Of a stretch of 64,000 bases of DNA, positions 1-10,680 are shown one piece after another (position 1 is the stretch's first letter; each line of letters opens with the position of its first letter). The stretch is from Balaenoptera acutorostrata (lineage: Eukaryota; Chordata; Mammalia; Artiodactyla; Balaenopteridae), in contig NC_080064.1 in the NCBI RefSeq assembly GCF_949987535.1, positions 46,829,937 to 46,893,936 of the forward strand. Reading direction: 5' to 3'. A program made the translations under genes and the position numbers. The notes beneath the pieces were generated by a model, which saw only the letters and a program-made list of their open reading frames with translations, was not told the origin of the DNA and did not search any database.

Positions 1-190
1 ATGTGTTCTCATTTACATTACGGTTATGAGTATTAGGTCAATAGAGCATTTGTGACTATCATTTTACGCAAAAGGAGTGCTTATTAATAATATAGAATTA
101 TAAAAATAGGAAAATACTTATAAATAGTGGTCTATCAGTGGAGTTTTGACATATCAGGACCGCAATGGTGGTAAAGAGTTGGGACTAACA
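1..190. other. unassigned AT-rich sequence
   Basis: No repeat family, ORF or motif recognised. It ends where the LTR-like block begins. Confidence 0.5.
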
Positions 191-480
191 GTAAGGGTGA
201 GGGGAGCTCTTGGGCTGCACCTCACAGGCCTGCAAGCCCTGGACCTGCCCAGCCTCAAGCTGAAGAAAGAGCCGGAGTCAGCGACAGAGACACCAGTTAT
301 TTAATAGATGGAGGATCTTACACCTCTGAAGCAAAAGAGTCCTGGCGCGACTCCCCACCAGATGGCAGGCAGGACAGGGCAGCAAGGGGAGAGGGAGGTT
401 ACCAGTTATAGGGGGAATTGACATCTCATTGGTTAGCAGGGAATCCAGCAGAGGGGCATGCACATCCCTCACTACCCCTT
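190..480 (-). mobile_element. LTR-like endogenous retrovirus remnant
   Basis: Read on the minus strand, it has a promoter-like layout: a CCAAT box (ctaaccaatgag, near 425-440), a TATA-like cctataactgg further on, then a tattaaataa element and a pyrimidine-rich end. This order is typical of retroviral LTRs. No internal viral sequence flanks it, the ends are not secure, and no target duplication was found. Family not identified; it could be another promoter-bearing repeat. Confidence 0.4.
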
Positions 481-973
481 TGATGAGCTATCATAGATCT
501 AAAGATTAGAATAATCACCAGCTGGGGCTGGGGGCAAGTATGTAGGCATTCACTGATTAGGCTCTATGATGAAGAGAGAAGGTCAGTCATGTGAGTGGGG
601 TGTAGGTGAGGCAGGAAGGGTACTTCCTACATGGGGAGGTATAGAGAGCAAGAGAACAGCCATCTTGGGTGGCCTGATCATACAGGAGCCATGGAGCCAT
701 TGAAGAATCCTAGTAGGAGATTTATGCCATTAGACTTATGTCTTTCAGGAAGGTCACTCTAGTCACCCTAGGTGAAATGACAGGAAGGAGGCGAAAGTGG
801 ATTCAAGGAAACCACAGGCAGAAGACAAGAAGCTCTAGGATAAGGCATGGTTGGTGGTAGTGGAATGGAGGGATGGACTCAGGAGGTTGAGCTTACAGAA
901 GTAAGTGGCCAATGGATGTGGGACGTGGGGGTGAGGATCAAGAATTAGGGTAACCAACTTGTCCTGGTTTGCC
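481..973. other. unassigned sequence
   Basis: Purine-rich on the plus strand. No recognisable repeat or coding potential beyond short chance ORFs. Confidence 0.45.
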
Positions 974-984
974 TGGAACTTTAC

Positions 985-988
985 TGGG

Positions 989-1019
<31 letters not shown>

Positions 1020-1653
1020 GGAGCATAGTTGATTTACAATGTTGTGCTAGTTTCAGGTGTACAGTAAAGTGAATCAGTTGTATATATACATATATCCACT
1101 CTTTTTTAGATTCTTTTCCCACACAGGTCATTACAGAGTATTGAGTAGAGTTCCCTGTGCTACACAGTAGATCCTTATTATCTATTATATAATATATATA
1201 GTAGTGTGTATATGTCAATCCCAATCTCCCAATTCACCCCCGCCTTTCCCCACCCCTGGTAACTATAAGTTTGTTTTCTACATCTGTTACTCTATTTCTG
1301 TTTTGTAAATAAGTTCATTTGTACCATTTTTTTTAGATTCCATATAAAAGTGATATCATATAATATTTGTCTTTCTCTGTCTGACTTACTTCACTCAGTA
1401 TGACAATCTCTAGGTCCATCCATGTTGCTGCAAATGACATCATTTCGCTCTTTCTTATGGCTGAGTAATATTCCATTGTATATATGTACCACATGCTTTT
1501 AATCCATTCTTCTGTCAATGGACATTTAGGTTGCTTCCATGTGTTAGCTATTGTAAATAGTGCTGCAATGAACGTTGGGGTGCATGTATCTTTTCGAATT
1601 ATGGTTTTCTCTGGATATATGCCCAGGAGTGGGATTGATGGATCATATGGCAG
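985..1653 (-). mobile_element. young L1 3' end, 5'-truncated
   Basis: A T27 run at 989-1015 is the poly(A) tail of a minus-strand L1. It is followed by the cetartiodactyl L1 3'UTR and, at 1333-1518, a frame encoding the ORF2 C-terminus (YIYTMEYYSAIRKSE, then AATWMDLEIVILSEVSQTEKDKY). Truncation is near 1653. A target duplication tggaa(c/g)tttac is visible at 974-984 and 1654-1664 (10 of 11 identical). It is a dead fragment. Confidence 0.9.
1333..1518 (-). pseudogene. L1 ORF2 C-terminal fragment
   Basis: Sixty-one residues match the conserved C-terminal end of mammalian L1 ORF2p (WIKSMWYIYTMEYYSAIRKSE...). It lacks the endonuclease and reverse transcriptase domains, so it is only a relic of the 5'-truncated L1 around it. 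Confidence 0.85.
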
Positions 1654-1670
1654 TGGAAGTTTACCAGTTT

Positions 1671-1905
1671 GTTTTTGTTTTTTAAAAAAATATTTATTTA
1701 TTTTTTGGCTGCATCAGGTCTTAGTTGAGGCACACGATCTTTGTTGCTGTGTACAGGATCTTCGCTGCGGCATGTGGGATCCTTAGTTGTGGCATGTGAA
1801 CTCTTAGTTGTGGCATGTAGGATCTAGTTCCCTGACCAGGGATTGAACCCAGGCCCCCTGCGTTGGGAGCATGGAGTCAGCCACTGGACCACCAGGGAAG
1901 TCCCA
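1671..1905 (-). mobile_element. CHR-type tRNA-derived SINE
   Basis: On the minus strand it opens with gggacttccctggtggtcc, has a box-B-like ggttcaatccc, and ends in an AATAAATAAATA-rich tail (1680-1700 on plus). An exact 14-bp target duplication, aagtttaccagttt, flanks it at 1657-1670 and 1906-1919. It carries repeated 'atgccacaactaag' units typical of one CHR subfamily. Confidence 0.93.
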
Positions 1906-1935
1906 AAGTTTACCAGTTTTAAAACTGAAAGTCCT

Positions 1936-2245
1936 GGGGCTTCCCTGGTGGCGCAGTGGTTGAGAATCTGCCTGCCAATGCAGGGAACACGGGTTCGAGC
2001 CCTGGTCTGGGAAGATCCCACATGCCGCGGAGCAACTGGGCCCGCGAGCCACAATTATTGAGCCTGCGCGTCTGGAACCTGTGCTCCGCAACAAGAGAGG
2101 CTGCGATAGTGAGAGGCCCGCGCACCGCGATGAAGAGTGGCCCCCACTTGCCGCAACTAGAGAAAGCCCTCGCACAGAAACGAAGCCCCAACACAGCCAT
2201 AAATAAATAAATAAAATTAAAAAAACAAAAAAACCCAAAAAAACC
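1936..2245 (+). mobile_element. CHR-type tRNA-derived SINE
   Basis: The full head, ggcttccctggtggcgcag, is followed by a box-B-like ggttcgagccc at 1992-2002 and an (AAAT)n/A-rich tail. The exact 11-bp target duplication ctgaaagtcct lies at 1925-1935 and 2246-2256. It is intact in structure and lies only 16 bp from the preceding SINE's right target repeat, in opposite orientation. Confidence 0.95.
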
Positions 2246-2256
2246 CTGAAAGTCCT

Positions 2257-2589
2257 ATGTCCTGGGAACCCCCTCAGTCCCAAGGAAATTGGGATGGTAG
2301 GTCATCTCCTAGGTGTATTACTTGGGAGAGTGGAGTTTGGCAGGGGCATCTACTGAGAGGAAGGATATAGAAGGAGGTGGTTGGTAGGTGATAAAGTGGG
2401 GCAGGAAGTGGTGGAGGTGGTGTCTGGTGATAATAGAATCTTGAATATCCTGTATTTGAGATGCCTGCGGGATATCGAAATCAAGGTAACAGTCTGGTGT
2501 TCAGATAAGAAGTTAAGACAGGCGATAAATCTTGATAATAACAAATCAACAACCACAACAACTGTGATTTAAAAAAAAACATTCTAAGT
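2257..2589 (+). repeat. old interspersed repeat fragment in otherwise unassigned DNA
   Basis: Around 2440-2490 the sequence (ending tttgagatgcctgcgggat) resembles the uninterrupted form of the repeat that is split at 29.9-30.25 kb. The remainder is not recognised. Confidence 0.4.
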
Positions 2590-2770
2590 ACTTTTCATTT
2601 TTTGCCTCCTTTGATCTTCACAGCAACCCTATGAAGTAGGAATTATTATTACCATTTTACAGTTGAGGAAACTGAGGCACACAGAGGATAAGGAACTTGT
2701 TCAAGGTCAAAAGTCAATAAGTTAGTAAGTGGAGGTGCTGAGGCAAACATCTCTGGCCCAAGGTGTTCTT
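2590..2770 (-). mobile_element. MIR SINE fragment
   Basis: It contains the antisense MIR core ('cattttacagttgaggaaactgaggcac') and the following 'ttgttcaaggtcaaaag'. Ancient tRNA-derived SINE, diverged. Confidence 0.85.
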
Positions 2771-3085
2771 TGAGACATATGTTACAGGAGCAAGACATCA
2801 GAAACACCCTAACTAGGAGGCAGATAGATAGGTAAACTAGGATACACTCATGAAACGGAATGAGTGTACTCCACTTGTTCCCTGCCCCCACCCCCAGAAA
2901 AAGAATGCCACCTTCCTCTCTTTCTCTGCCCCCAGCAGTGGCTCTGGCTTTGCTGGTCTTGTTCTTTTAGGCCCCTGTTATGTCAGAAGGACAAGCGAGA
3001 GGGAAGATGAGGGGGAGTGCTGAAGACATTGGCATGGAAGCAGCTGTAATGTATCAGGGTCGTGGATGAGAGAAAAAGCAAACTT
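2771..3085. other. unassigned sequence
   Basis: No repeat or gene recognised. Confidence 0.45.
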
Positions 3086-3102
3086 TGTAAAGACATATTC
3101 TT

Positions 3103-3421
3103 TTTTTTTTTTTTTTTTTTAAAGGATTTTCTTATTTATTTATTTATTTATTTATTTTTGGCTGTGTTGGGTCTTCGGTTCGTGCGAGGGCTTTCTCCAG
3201 TTGCGGCAAGCGGGGGCCACTCTTCATCGCGGTGCGCGGGCCTTTCTCTATCGCGGCCCCTCCCGTTGTGGGGCACAGGCTCCAGACGCGCAGGCTCAGC
3301 AATTGTGGCTCACGGGCCCAGCCGCTCCGCGGCATGTGGGATCTTCCCAGACCAGGGCTCGAACCCGTGTCCCCTGCATTAGCAGGCAGATTCTCAACCA
3401 CTGCGCCACCAGGGAAGCCCC
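3103..3421 (-). mobile_element. CHR-type tRNA-derived SINE
   Basis: The minus-strand head is at 3400-3421 (ccaccagggaagccc on plus) and the tail is (ATTT)n preceded by a T-run at 3101-3120. The exact 17-bp target duplication tgtaaagacatattctt lies at 3086-3102 and 3422-3438. A near full-length, low-divergence copy. Confidence 0.95.
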
Positions 3422-3438
3422 TGTAAAGACATATTCTT

Positions 3439-3860
3439 ATTGCATGAGTCCCCTTCATGGTATTTAAAAATACAAAGGGCTTGAGTTTTTTAGAAATCAC
3501 CTTCTGGTGTCTGAGCTCAGGTTCTGTGACGTTGACCACGTGAACGGTGCAACATGGTTGGGGTAATGGTTTTACCATTATTTGCCACAGTTTTGTCACC
3601 ACCTCAGGGGGTGACAGAAACAAGGCAGGGGGTTCCTAGAAACCACCTGAACAGGAAGGGCACAGGGCTTGACCAGGTACTGAGAGCTTCCCATGTGCAG
3701 GTGCTAGAACACCTTTCAAACAGGGATAAACCACAGCCCTGGGCTGCCTGGAGCTTCCAGCTTCCTGGAGGAGAAGGATACAGAAATAAATTTTCCTTTA
3801 ATGCAGTAAGTGGATTGGTGGTGATCCACACAGCAGGCTGCTCAGGCAGGGAGGAACCCC
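3439..3860. other. unassigned sequence
   Basis: No recognised repeat. The short ORFs are not supported by any family similarity. Confidence 0.4.
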
Positions 3861-4050
3861 ACGTTGCTTGGCCGTGGAGGGACTTAGGCTGTCAAACAAG
3901 GCTTCCTGGACTAAGTCAAGAGGGAAGGGAGAAGGCAGGAGGGGGATGACGTTCCAGAAGAAGGGACCTGTATGGGCAAAGACAGTAAGGCAAGAAAGAG
4001 CCTAGTGTGCACAGGGAACTACCAGCAAGTCAGTGTGACCAGAAGAACAA
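3861..4050 (+). repeat. unclassified old interspersed repeat
   Basis: The string of phrases 'ttcctgga..', 'gttccagaagaaggga', 'tgggcaaagac', 'gaaagagcctagtgtg' and 'aagtcagtgtgacc' matches a common old mammalian repeat. The same family seems to reappear near 26.8, 23.4 and 29.7-30.4 kb. I cannot name it with confidence. Confidence 0.5.
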
Positions 4051-4064
4051 GTCTGAGGTGGGAG

Positions 4065-4572
4065 TGCTGCAGGAAGGGGGACCCCTTCCAGGACCCGAGA
4101 GTGCGCTCTTGTCTAGCACTTGGAAATGAATTGTCTGAGGAGACACACGTACTGACAAAGCAAAAGACTTTATTGGGAAGGGGAGTCCAGGCAGAGAGCA
4201 GCAGGGTAAGGGAACCCAGGAGAACTGCTCTGCCACGTGGCATGCAGTCTCAGGTTTTATGGTAATGAGGTTATTTTCCGGGTTGTCTCTGACCCATCAT
4301 CTTGCTTGGCTGATATTTGGTCTGACTCAGGGTCCTTCCTGATGGTGTGTGCATCTCTTAGCCAAGATGGATTCCAGCACGAAGGATTCGGGGAGGTTGG
4401 CAGGACATATCATGTCTGCCCTCCTCCTTTTGGCCCCTCCCGAATTCTCCCAGTTAGTTTTCCGTGGCAGCACTGATTCTTTATCGGGACCTCATGTTGT
4501 GAGACAACTCAGGCAAGCGATTATCATCGTGCGTGGCGAAGATGGGCAGTTTCCGTCAATGGTCCCCTAACA
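4065..4572 (-). mobile_element. solo LTR of a class I-type endogenous retrovirus
   Basis: On the minus strand it begins tgttaggggaccattgac and ends cttcctgcagca, giving TG...CA termini over 508 bp. A polyadenylation signal AATAAA (tttatt at 4169-4174 on plus) lies about 100 bp before its 3' end, as expected for R/U5. No internal retroviral genes adjoin either side, so this is probably a solo LTR left by LTR-LTR recombination. The flanking tetranucleotides are ggag and gcag, a weak one-mismatch target duplication. Confidence 0.75.
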
Positions 4573-5054
4573 GCAGCAGGAGCTGATGGGGCTGGAGTGC
4601 AGATGTAAATTTTCTTGCAGCAGGAGAGAAAGCTCTGGGGGGTGCATTCATTGGCACCTCTCTTTTCTCAAGCAGTTTTTCAGAGTGTGTGTTAGGGGGT
4701 GGGCAATGATGGGAATGAGGGGGAGAGCCAACTACAAATTAGCAAAAGGTTGTCAAAGTCTGGGTCAGCTGAGGGGGGAGGCTGTGAACCAGTCGGCCTG
4801 TGCCATTTTCTCCAGCAGCACTTGGGGTGTGGGATGTAGGAACCAAGAAGACGGATTGAGGCAGGTGAAGCAGGGCTGCAAAGTTGGTGAGGAGGTAGAG
4901 GGGAGTCTCTTTCAGGCCAAACAACCATGGGCTGAACTTGGGTAGCCAGGAAGGAACAGAAAGGGGGTTGCTAGATTAGGAGATAATGGGGGAATCAAAG
5001 GCAAAGAAGTTACGGTTCGGCCCATTTTTCCCCACTCCGTGCCAGAATGGCTTG
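4573..5054. other. unassigned sequence
   Basis: No primer-binding site, polypurine tract or retroviral coding sequence is seen next to the LTR. No repeat recognised. Confidence 0.45.
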
Positions 5055-5185
5055 CAGTGGCAGTACTATGGTGCTGCCTGGCCTTGAATAAGTAAGTTCA
5101 CCTTTCTGGGCCTCAATTTCCCCATCTGTATGATTACACAACCACTATGGTATTCTCCAGCTCTAACTGTATGATTGTGCAAACC
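5055..5185 (+). mobile_element. MIR-like fragment
   Basis: Sense MIR core phrases: 'aagttcacctttctgggcc', 'tcaatttccccatctgta'. Diverged. Confidence 0.6.
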
Positions 5186-5577
5186 AGCATATTCCAGCCT
5201 CCTGGGCCCCCGGGTGAGACCCTTTCTGTACCTTCAGTACTGGAGGTGCAGAGTCAGTGTGCATCATTTCTGCTCAGAAGGAACTAACCCTGGGGAGGCG
5301 AATGAGATGTGAGATTTCAGTTCATCAGGGCTGGATGTGAAGCAATGGCCCAGAGTTCACATTCAGGTCACTTTGCCTCAGGGGTCTCAGTAAATATTAA
5401 CCAACATACTGGATGACCTTGGTCAAGCTACTGAAATAATTCACCACTTGGTTTACTCAACCACCAAGGAAAAGCAAGTAGTTATATGCTCAGGGTGGCC
5501 ACAAAGAAGTGTGACTCAGAATCGTTGGGGAAACAAAGGTACAAACAGAAATATTTATTCCTGGAAAGGCTGCTGCC
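5186..5577. other. unassigned sequence
   Basis: No repeat or coding region recognised. Confidence 0.45.
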
Positions 5578-5960
5578 TTAGGTTGGGTTCCCTAGAAGAA
5601 GAGCCTGAGAGAGGGATTCTTGTTCAAGGGATTTACTGGGAGAATGCTCTCAGGAGAAGGGAGTGACAGAAATGGCATAGGGCAGAGGAGAAAAGTTAGG
5701 GAAGTGTGGTTTCCTCCAGAGCCTGGCTTCAGTCAGCTCCTACAGGGAAGCTCTAGAGCACAAATTGTGCTGCAGGCTTAGTCTCATCTAAGAGTAAGAG
5801 AGTGGGCCTTTTGTACCCAAATATCAATCAATTACTGCCTGAGGTCGGTGGACAGGTGGGGTGGAGGAGGGAGTTGTGTAACCTCCCTGGTGAGGTGCTC
5901 TTGTTTGGTCCAAGGCACTTCTGTTCAGAAGAGGGCAGCAGAATTTTGTCAGCAGTACTC
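5578..5960 (+). repeat. old interspersed repeat, same family as 63686-64000
   Basis: Opens 'aggttgggttccctagaag' and continues 'attcttgttcaagggat', 'ttactgggagaatgctctc'. The window's last 315 bp show the same order of phrases. Family name uncertain; the structure suggests an LTR or an unclassified mammalian repeat. Confidence 0.5.
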
Positions 5961-6229
5961 ACATTCACTGGGTAGGAAAAGGGCACCAATGGGATCCACT
6001 ATAGCTACCCTAGAAATGATGTATCTTCAGATGTATCTTCAGGTCTGTGGAGGATGGAAGATGACGTATTGGTAGTTAGTAAAGAAAAAAAAGGTAGCAC
6101 TATCATCCATGCAGAATTAAAAGACTTGAAGATCACATACATCAACTCATAAACATTACTCACATTCTAGTGACAAAGCAGTAGAACTACCTTCATTCCT
6201 TCTGCATGTATTTATTAAACTTCACACTG
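5961..6229. other. unassigned sequence
   Basis: Includes a short near-perfect duplication of 'atgtatcttcag' at about 6019-6042. Nothing else recognised. Confidence 0.4.
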
Positions 6230-6655
6230 CTAGCAAAGAATGAATATCCTTAGTATATAAAGAACTCCTACAAATCAATAAAGATGAAGACCCTGATAAT
6301 TACATAGGTAGAGGATATTAATCAACAATCTACAGAGGGGGAAATATAAATAGCTAGCAGACATTTAAAAAAATCATTCAACCTTGCTGATAATCAAAGA
6401 AACACAAAGGAAAGGAATATGCAGATTTTAAATTACAAAGATTTAAAAATGAGAGCACACAAAGCTAGCAAGGAAAGGAGAGGTGGGTGCTTTCTACTCA
6501 ACTCACAGGAATGTAGATGAGCTCTTCTTAGAAAATAATTTTATGGTATGTTTCATGAGATTTAAAAACGTTTAAACTCTTTGATTTGTACTTCTACTCC
6601 TTAGACTCATCCTAAGGGAATAATCCAAATGTTTCACTGTTATCATATAATGGAA
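6230..6655 (+). mobile_element. old L1 (L1M-type) fragment
   Basis: Sense L1 3'-region phrases: 'aagaactcctacaaatcaat', 'aatcaaagaaacacaaa', 'ctcatcctaagggaataat'. Heavily diverged, with deletions. Confidence 0.7.
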
Positions 6656-6870
6656 TAGAGAGATTGCAGTGTGCTAGGCATTGTGCTAAGTGCATTAATA
6701 CGTATTATTTTTTTAAATCTATACAATTGACTTAGTAGGTGGGTACTTTCATTAAGTCTCTTCTTGTAAGAGAGGAAACTGAGGCTTAAGGAAGTTAAGT
6801 AAAGGTCACTTATTGTGAAGAAGTGGAGAAGTTGGGATTATCTGACTCTAGTGTATGGGCCCTTAATAAC
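6656..6870 (-). mobile_element. MIR fragment
   Basis: Antisense MIR: 'tgctaggcattgtgctaag', then 'gaggaaactgaggctta', then 'gttaagtaaaggtcac'. Confidence 0.8.
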
Positions 6871-6949
6871 TTTACATGGGTCCAAGAAGAGGGTGAAAAG
6901 CTAGTGTTTTTACAAAATGATTAAATCAGGTGTGGAATTAATTAAAGAA

Positions 6950-7385
6950 ACCTCGGCTAAAATTGGAGTTAGGACAGACCTGTAGGGGAACTGTCACACA
7001 CCCACCATGCATGTCAATTACTCTTAACAAGAAGAGACTTCTGCCTACATCTCTGATAAGAAGGTGTTGCCTACTCTACAATCCACCAGGAAGAAGAAAA
7101 CGCTCTGTGAGAGTACAGCCCAGCCAATCAGAGACTGTAGCAGCCCAACCAATGAGAAACCTTCGTACTGTGGACTCCCAGCTTCCTCCAATGGACTCTT
7201 TGGTTATTACAGCCCCTCCAAATTGCCCCCTTTCCCTATAAAAGCAAGTTCCCTTTCTTTGTTCTTTGGATTTGCCTGTGGTCCTCCTTCCGTAGTTCTC
7301 ATATCTGGAATTGCAGTTCCATTGACTATTCCCAGGTAAACTCACTTTTGCTGTTAAATAACTGGCTATTATATTGTTAAAGTTG
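6950..7385 (+). mobile_element. LTR-like endogenous retrovirus remnant
   Basis: The plus strand carries a promoter-like array: CCAAT boxes at about 7117 (agccaatcag) and 7149 (aaccaatgag), a third weaker one (tccaatgg), and a TATA box (ctataaaagc, about 7228-7237). A pyrimidine-rich stretch and 'taaataactgg' follow. This order suggests a U3-R LTR remnant. Ends and family are unresolved. Confidence 0.5.
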
Positions 7386-7639
7386 GCAGGGGCAAACTGT
7401 TCCTCGTTCCATTGATCAGAGAGCCTCAGCAGCATTTGGATTTCTAATTAAGTCAGACATTTAATTAGGGTTCCTGGGGGTATCACCTAGTCCTTTGAAA
7501 TTTTTGTGATGAGTTTTACATAAAAATATAAAAGAGTCCTAGGCTCCTCTGTGCAAAATGGTGAAGTCAGCTACTGAGTTTGGCACCTTTTGGGGTTGAG
7601 GTGGTAGTGAACCGATGGCTTCATAACAACCGGTTACGA
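7386..7639. other. unassigned sequence
   Basis: Nothing recognised. Confidence 0.4.
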
Positions 7640-7745
7640 ACAATCAATTGTATAAACTTGTTTACTTGTCTATCTCTCCTCCAAAACTGTGAGCTCTGTA
7701 ATAACAGGGATTATGTCTGTCTCATTCATTGAAATAACCTTAGAA
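7640..7745 (+). mobile_element. L2 LINE 3' fragment
   Basis: 'ctgtgagctctgtaataaca', 'ggattatgtctgtctcattc': the conserved L2 3'-end wording, diverged. Confidence 0.7.
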
Positions 7746-8909
7746 GGTGTGATTGGATTATGGGCAGACATCCAGCAGTGTCTGCCAAGCTCTCCTGTGC
7801 CTACAGGAAGACATGTCACAACAATGGTCATTACAGTGGCATTGTTGGTATTTGTAAAAAAATTGGCAGGACATCTGGGTTGTTTCTAGTTTTTGACTAT
7901 TTCAAATAAAGCCGCTATACACATTTGTGTACAGGTTTTTACATGAACATAAGTTTTCATTTTTCTGGAATAAATGCCCAGGAATGCTATTGCTGGTTTG
8001 CATGGTAATTGCATATTTAATTTTTAAAGATATGGTCAATCTGTTTCCCAGAATTGTGTACTATTTTACATCTGACTAACAATGCATGAGTGATCCAGTT
8101 TCTCTGAATCCTTACCAGCATTTGGTGTTGTCACCCTTTTATTTTAGCCATTTGGATAGATTTGTATCGATATCTCACTGTGGTTTTAATTTGCATCTCC
8201 CTAATAGTTAACAATGTTAAACATCTTTTCATATGCTTATTTACCATCTGTATATCCTCTTCAGTGAAATGTCTCTACATATCTCTTTGCCACTTTCTAA
8301 TTGGGTTGTTTGTTTTTTATTTTAACTGTTGAATTTTGAGCGAGGTTTATATATTCTACCCTTTGTCAGATATGTGGTTTGCAAATATTTTCTCCGAGTC
8401 TGTAGTTTGTCTTTTCATCCTCTGTATAGAGTCTTTCCTGGAGCAAAAGTTTTTAATGTTGACAAAGTACATTTTATACATTTTTCCTTTTATAGATCTT
8501 GAAGATTTTCTCCTACGTTTTCCCCCCAAGTTTTGTAGCTTTACATTTTACATTAAAGCCTATTATCCATCTTGAGTTAATTTTTTGTATAAGGTGTGAG
8601 ATTTGGGTCAAGTTTCATTTTTTCCCCCTTCTTTGGATGTTCAATTACTCCAGCACCATTTGTTGAAAAACCTCTTTTTCCTCCATGGGATGACTTTTGC
8701 ATTTGGGTGTATTTGTGTGGGTCTGTTTCTGGGTTCTCTGTTCTGTCCCATTGATCTATGTGTCTTTCCCTCTGCCAGTAGCACACAGACTTGATTACTG
8801 TAACTATAGAATAAGTCCCGAAAGCAGGGAGTCTGATTCCTCCCGTATTATAATTCTTTTCCAAAAATTGTCTTAGCTATTCTAGTTCCTCTGCCTTTCC
8901 ATATAAATT

Positions 8910-9124
8910 AAAAAATATATATTTATTTATTTTTATTTATTTATTTATTTAATTACTTTGGCTGCTCCGGGTCTTAGTTGCAGCACGTGAAATCTTTTAG
9001 TTGCGGCATGAGGACTTCTCAGTTGCAGCATGCATGAGGGATCTAGTTCCCTGACCAGGGATTGAACCTGGGCCTCCTGCATTGGGCGTGCAGAGTCTTA
9101 CCCACTGGACCACCAGGGAAGTCC
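8910..9124 (-). mobile_element. CHR-type SINE inside the L1
   Basis: The minus-strand head at 9105-9124 has the 'gtccagtgggtaagactctg' variant, and the tail is (TTTA)n at 8920-8955. The exact 11-bp target duplication ccatataaatt lies at 8899-8909 and 9125-9135. The insertion is younger than the L1 it splits. Confidence 0.93.
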
Positions 9125-9476
9125 CCATATAAATTTTAGTATAAGCTTCTCTATATCTGTACAAAGTCTTGCTGGAATTTAGATAAGAATGACATTAAAT
9201 CTACAGATGGATCTGAAGAACTGACATATTTACTATATTGAGTCTTTCAATCTATGAATGCTGTATGTCTCCCATTTATCTCTTTGATTTCTTTCACCAT
9301 CATTTTATAATTTTCAGCCTATAAGTCTTATACACGTTTTGTTAGATTTACACCTAAGGATTTCATTTTTTCTGAGTGATTGTAAATGGTATTTTATTTT
9401 GTTAGTTATAGAAATACAATTGATTTTTGTATGTTCATGTTATATCTTATGACCTTTCTAAACTCACTTATTAGTT

Positions 9477-9671
9477 CTAGGAGTTAATTTTTTTTTTTGT
9501 AGGTTTCTTGGCATTTTCTACATAGACAATTATGTCATCTGTGAGTAGGAACAGTTTTCCTTTTCTATCTATATGCATTTTATTATTTTTTTTTCTTGCC
9601 TTATTTCTCTGGCTAAAACTTCCAGCATGATGTTGAATAAGAGTGGTAAGAGGGTTAATCCTTGCCTTCAT
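9477..9671 (-). pseudogene. L1 ORF2 reverse transcriptase fragment
   Basis: Sixty-four codons span the reverse transcriptase active-site region. The normal FADD motif reads LTDD (codons at 9534-9545), followed by IIVYVENAKKP. Both catalytic aspartates survive, but the frame is short and flanked by stops and frameshifts, so it cannot be functional. Confidence 0.85.
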
Positions 9672-10254
9672 TCTTATCTTAGGCAGAAAGCATTCAGTCT
9701 TTCACCATTAAGTATAATGTTAGCTGTAGGTTTTTTGTAGATGCTCTTTATCAAGTTGAGAAATTTCCCTCTCTAGTTTTCTGAGAGATTTTTTTCTTTT
9801 AAATCATGAATAAGTGTTGAAGTTCACCATAAGATTCTTTTTACAATTGATATGATCGTGTAATTTGTCATCTTTAGCCTGGTAACACGGTAGATTTTTA
9901 AATACTGAGCCAGCCTTGCATCCCTGGAATAAATCTTACTTGGTCATGGTATATAATTCTTTTTATGTGTTACCAAATTCTATTTGCTAATACTTTAAGA
10001 ATTTTTGCATCTATATTCATGAGGAATATTGGTCTGTAGGGTTTTTTTTCTTTTATATTGTTTTCATCAGGTTTTGATATCAGGGTGATATTAGCTTTAT
10101 AAAGTGGACTGAGAGATATTCTATTCTCTTCTATTTTCTGGAAGAGATTTTATAGAACTAGTGCTAATTCTTATTTAAACATTTGGTAGAATTGTACAGT
10201 GAAAACATATGGGCCTGGATATTTGCTTTTGGGGAGTTTAAATGAATTCAATTC

Positions 10255-10680
10255 CATTCATAGACAAAATTATGGAGACAGTACAAAGATCGATGATTGT
10301 CAGGGGTTCAAGGGGGAGTAAATGAGGGATGAATAGGTGGCACACAGAAGGATTTTTAGGGCAGTGAAACTATTCTGTATGGTGCTATAATGGTGGATAC
10401 ACATCATTATACAGTTGTCAAAACTCATAGAATGTACAGCATGAAAAGCGAACTCTGATGTGAACTGTGGGCTTTGGGTGATAATGATGTGTCAGCGTAG
10501 GTTCATCATTTGTAGCAAATGTACTACTCAGGTCGGGGATGTTGTCATGGGGTGAGAGGTGGGGTTGGCTACCTGTGTGTGGGGGACAGGGGTACGTAAG
10601 AACTCTGTACTTGCTGCTCAGGTTTGCTATAAACTTAAAACTGCTCTAGAAAATAATCTATTAATTAAAAAAAAAACCCA
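10255..10680 (+). mobile_element. old L1 (L1M-type) 3' end
   Basis: Sense L1M 3'UTR wording: 'gatgattgtcaggggttc', 'gggatgaataggtgg', 'tttagggcagtgaaac', 'gggtgataatgatgtgtca', ending 'ctgctctagaaaataatc' with an A-run at about 10669. It abuts the antisense L1 upstream. Confidence 0.8.

Larger units (their letters stand above)
7850..10240 (-). mobile_element. long L1 remnant, ORF2 region
   Basis: About 2.2 kb of L1 in antisense, interrupted by the SINE at 8910-9124. It runs from the ORF2 C-terminal half through the reverse transcriptase region. The frame is broken many times; the longest remnant is at 9477-9671. Both ends are truncated and no target duplication was found, so this is an old copy. 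Confidence 0.85.

Noticed and set aside
190..640. Possible 7-bp target duplication (gtaaggg/ggaaggg) for the first LTR-like block
   Set aside because: One mismatch, wrong length for retroviral integration (4-6 bp), and the implied left end lacks LTR features.
1936..2010. tRNA-like head with A- and B-box motifs
   Set aside because: Part of CHR SINEs; it does not fold as a complete tRNA gene, and the same head recurs in the other SINE copies in the window.
1804..2283. 159-codon minus ORF
   Set aside because: Reads across two SINEs in antisense; the same peptide ([12 protein letters not shown]...) recurs at 3.3, 15.4, 25.8, 31.9 and 54.9 kb, all within CHR SINEs.
4573..5054. Internal retroviral region next to the LTR
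   Set aside because: No primer-binding site, polypurine tract or gag/pol/env-like frame on either side.
7228..7237. TATA box with upstream CCAAT boxes as a host gene promoter
   Set aside because: The arrangement and surrounding sequence fit an LTR remnant better, and no downstream exon is seen.
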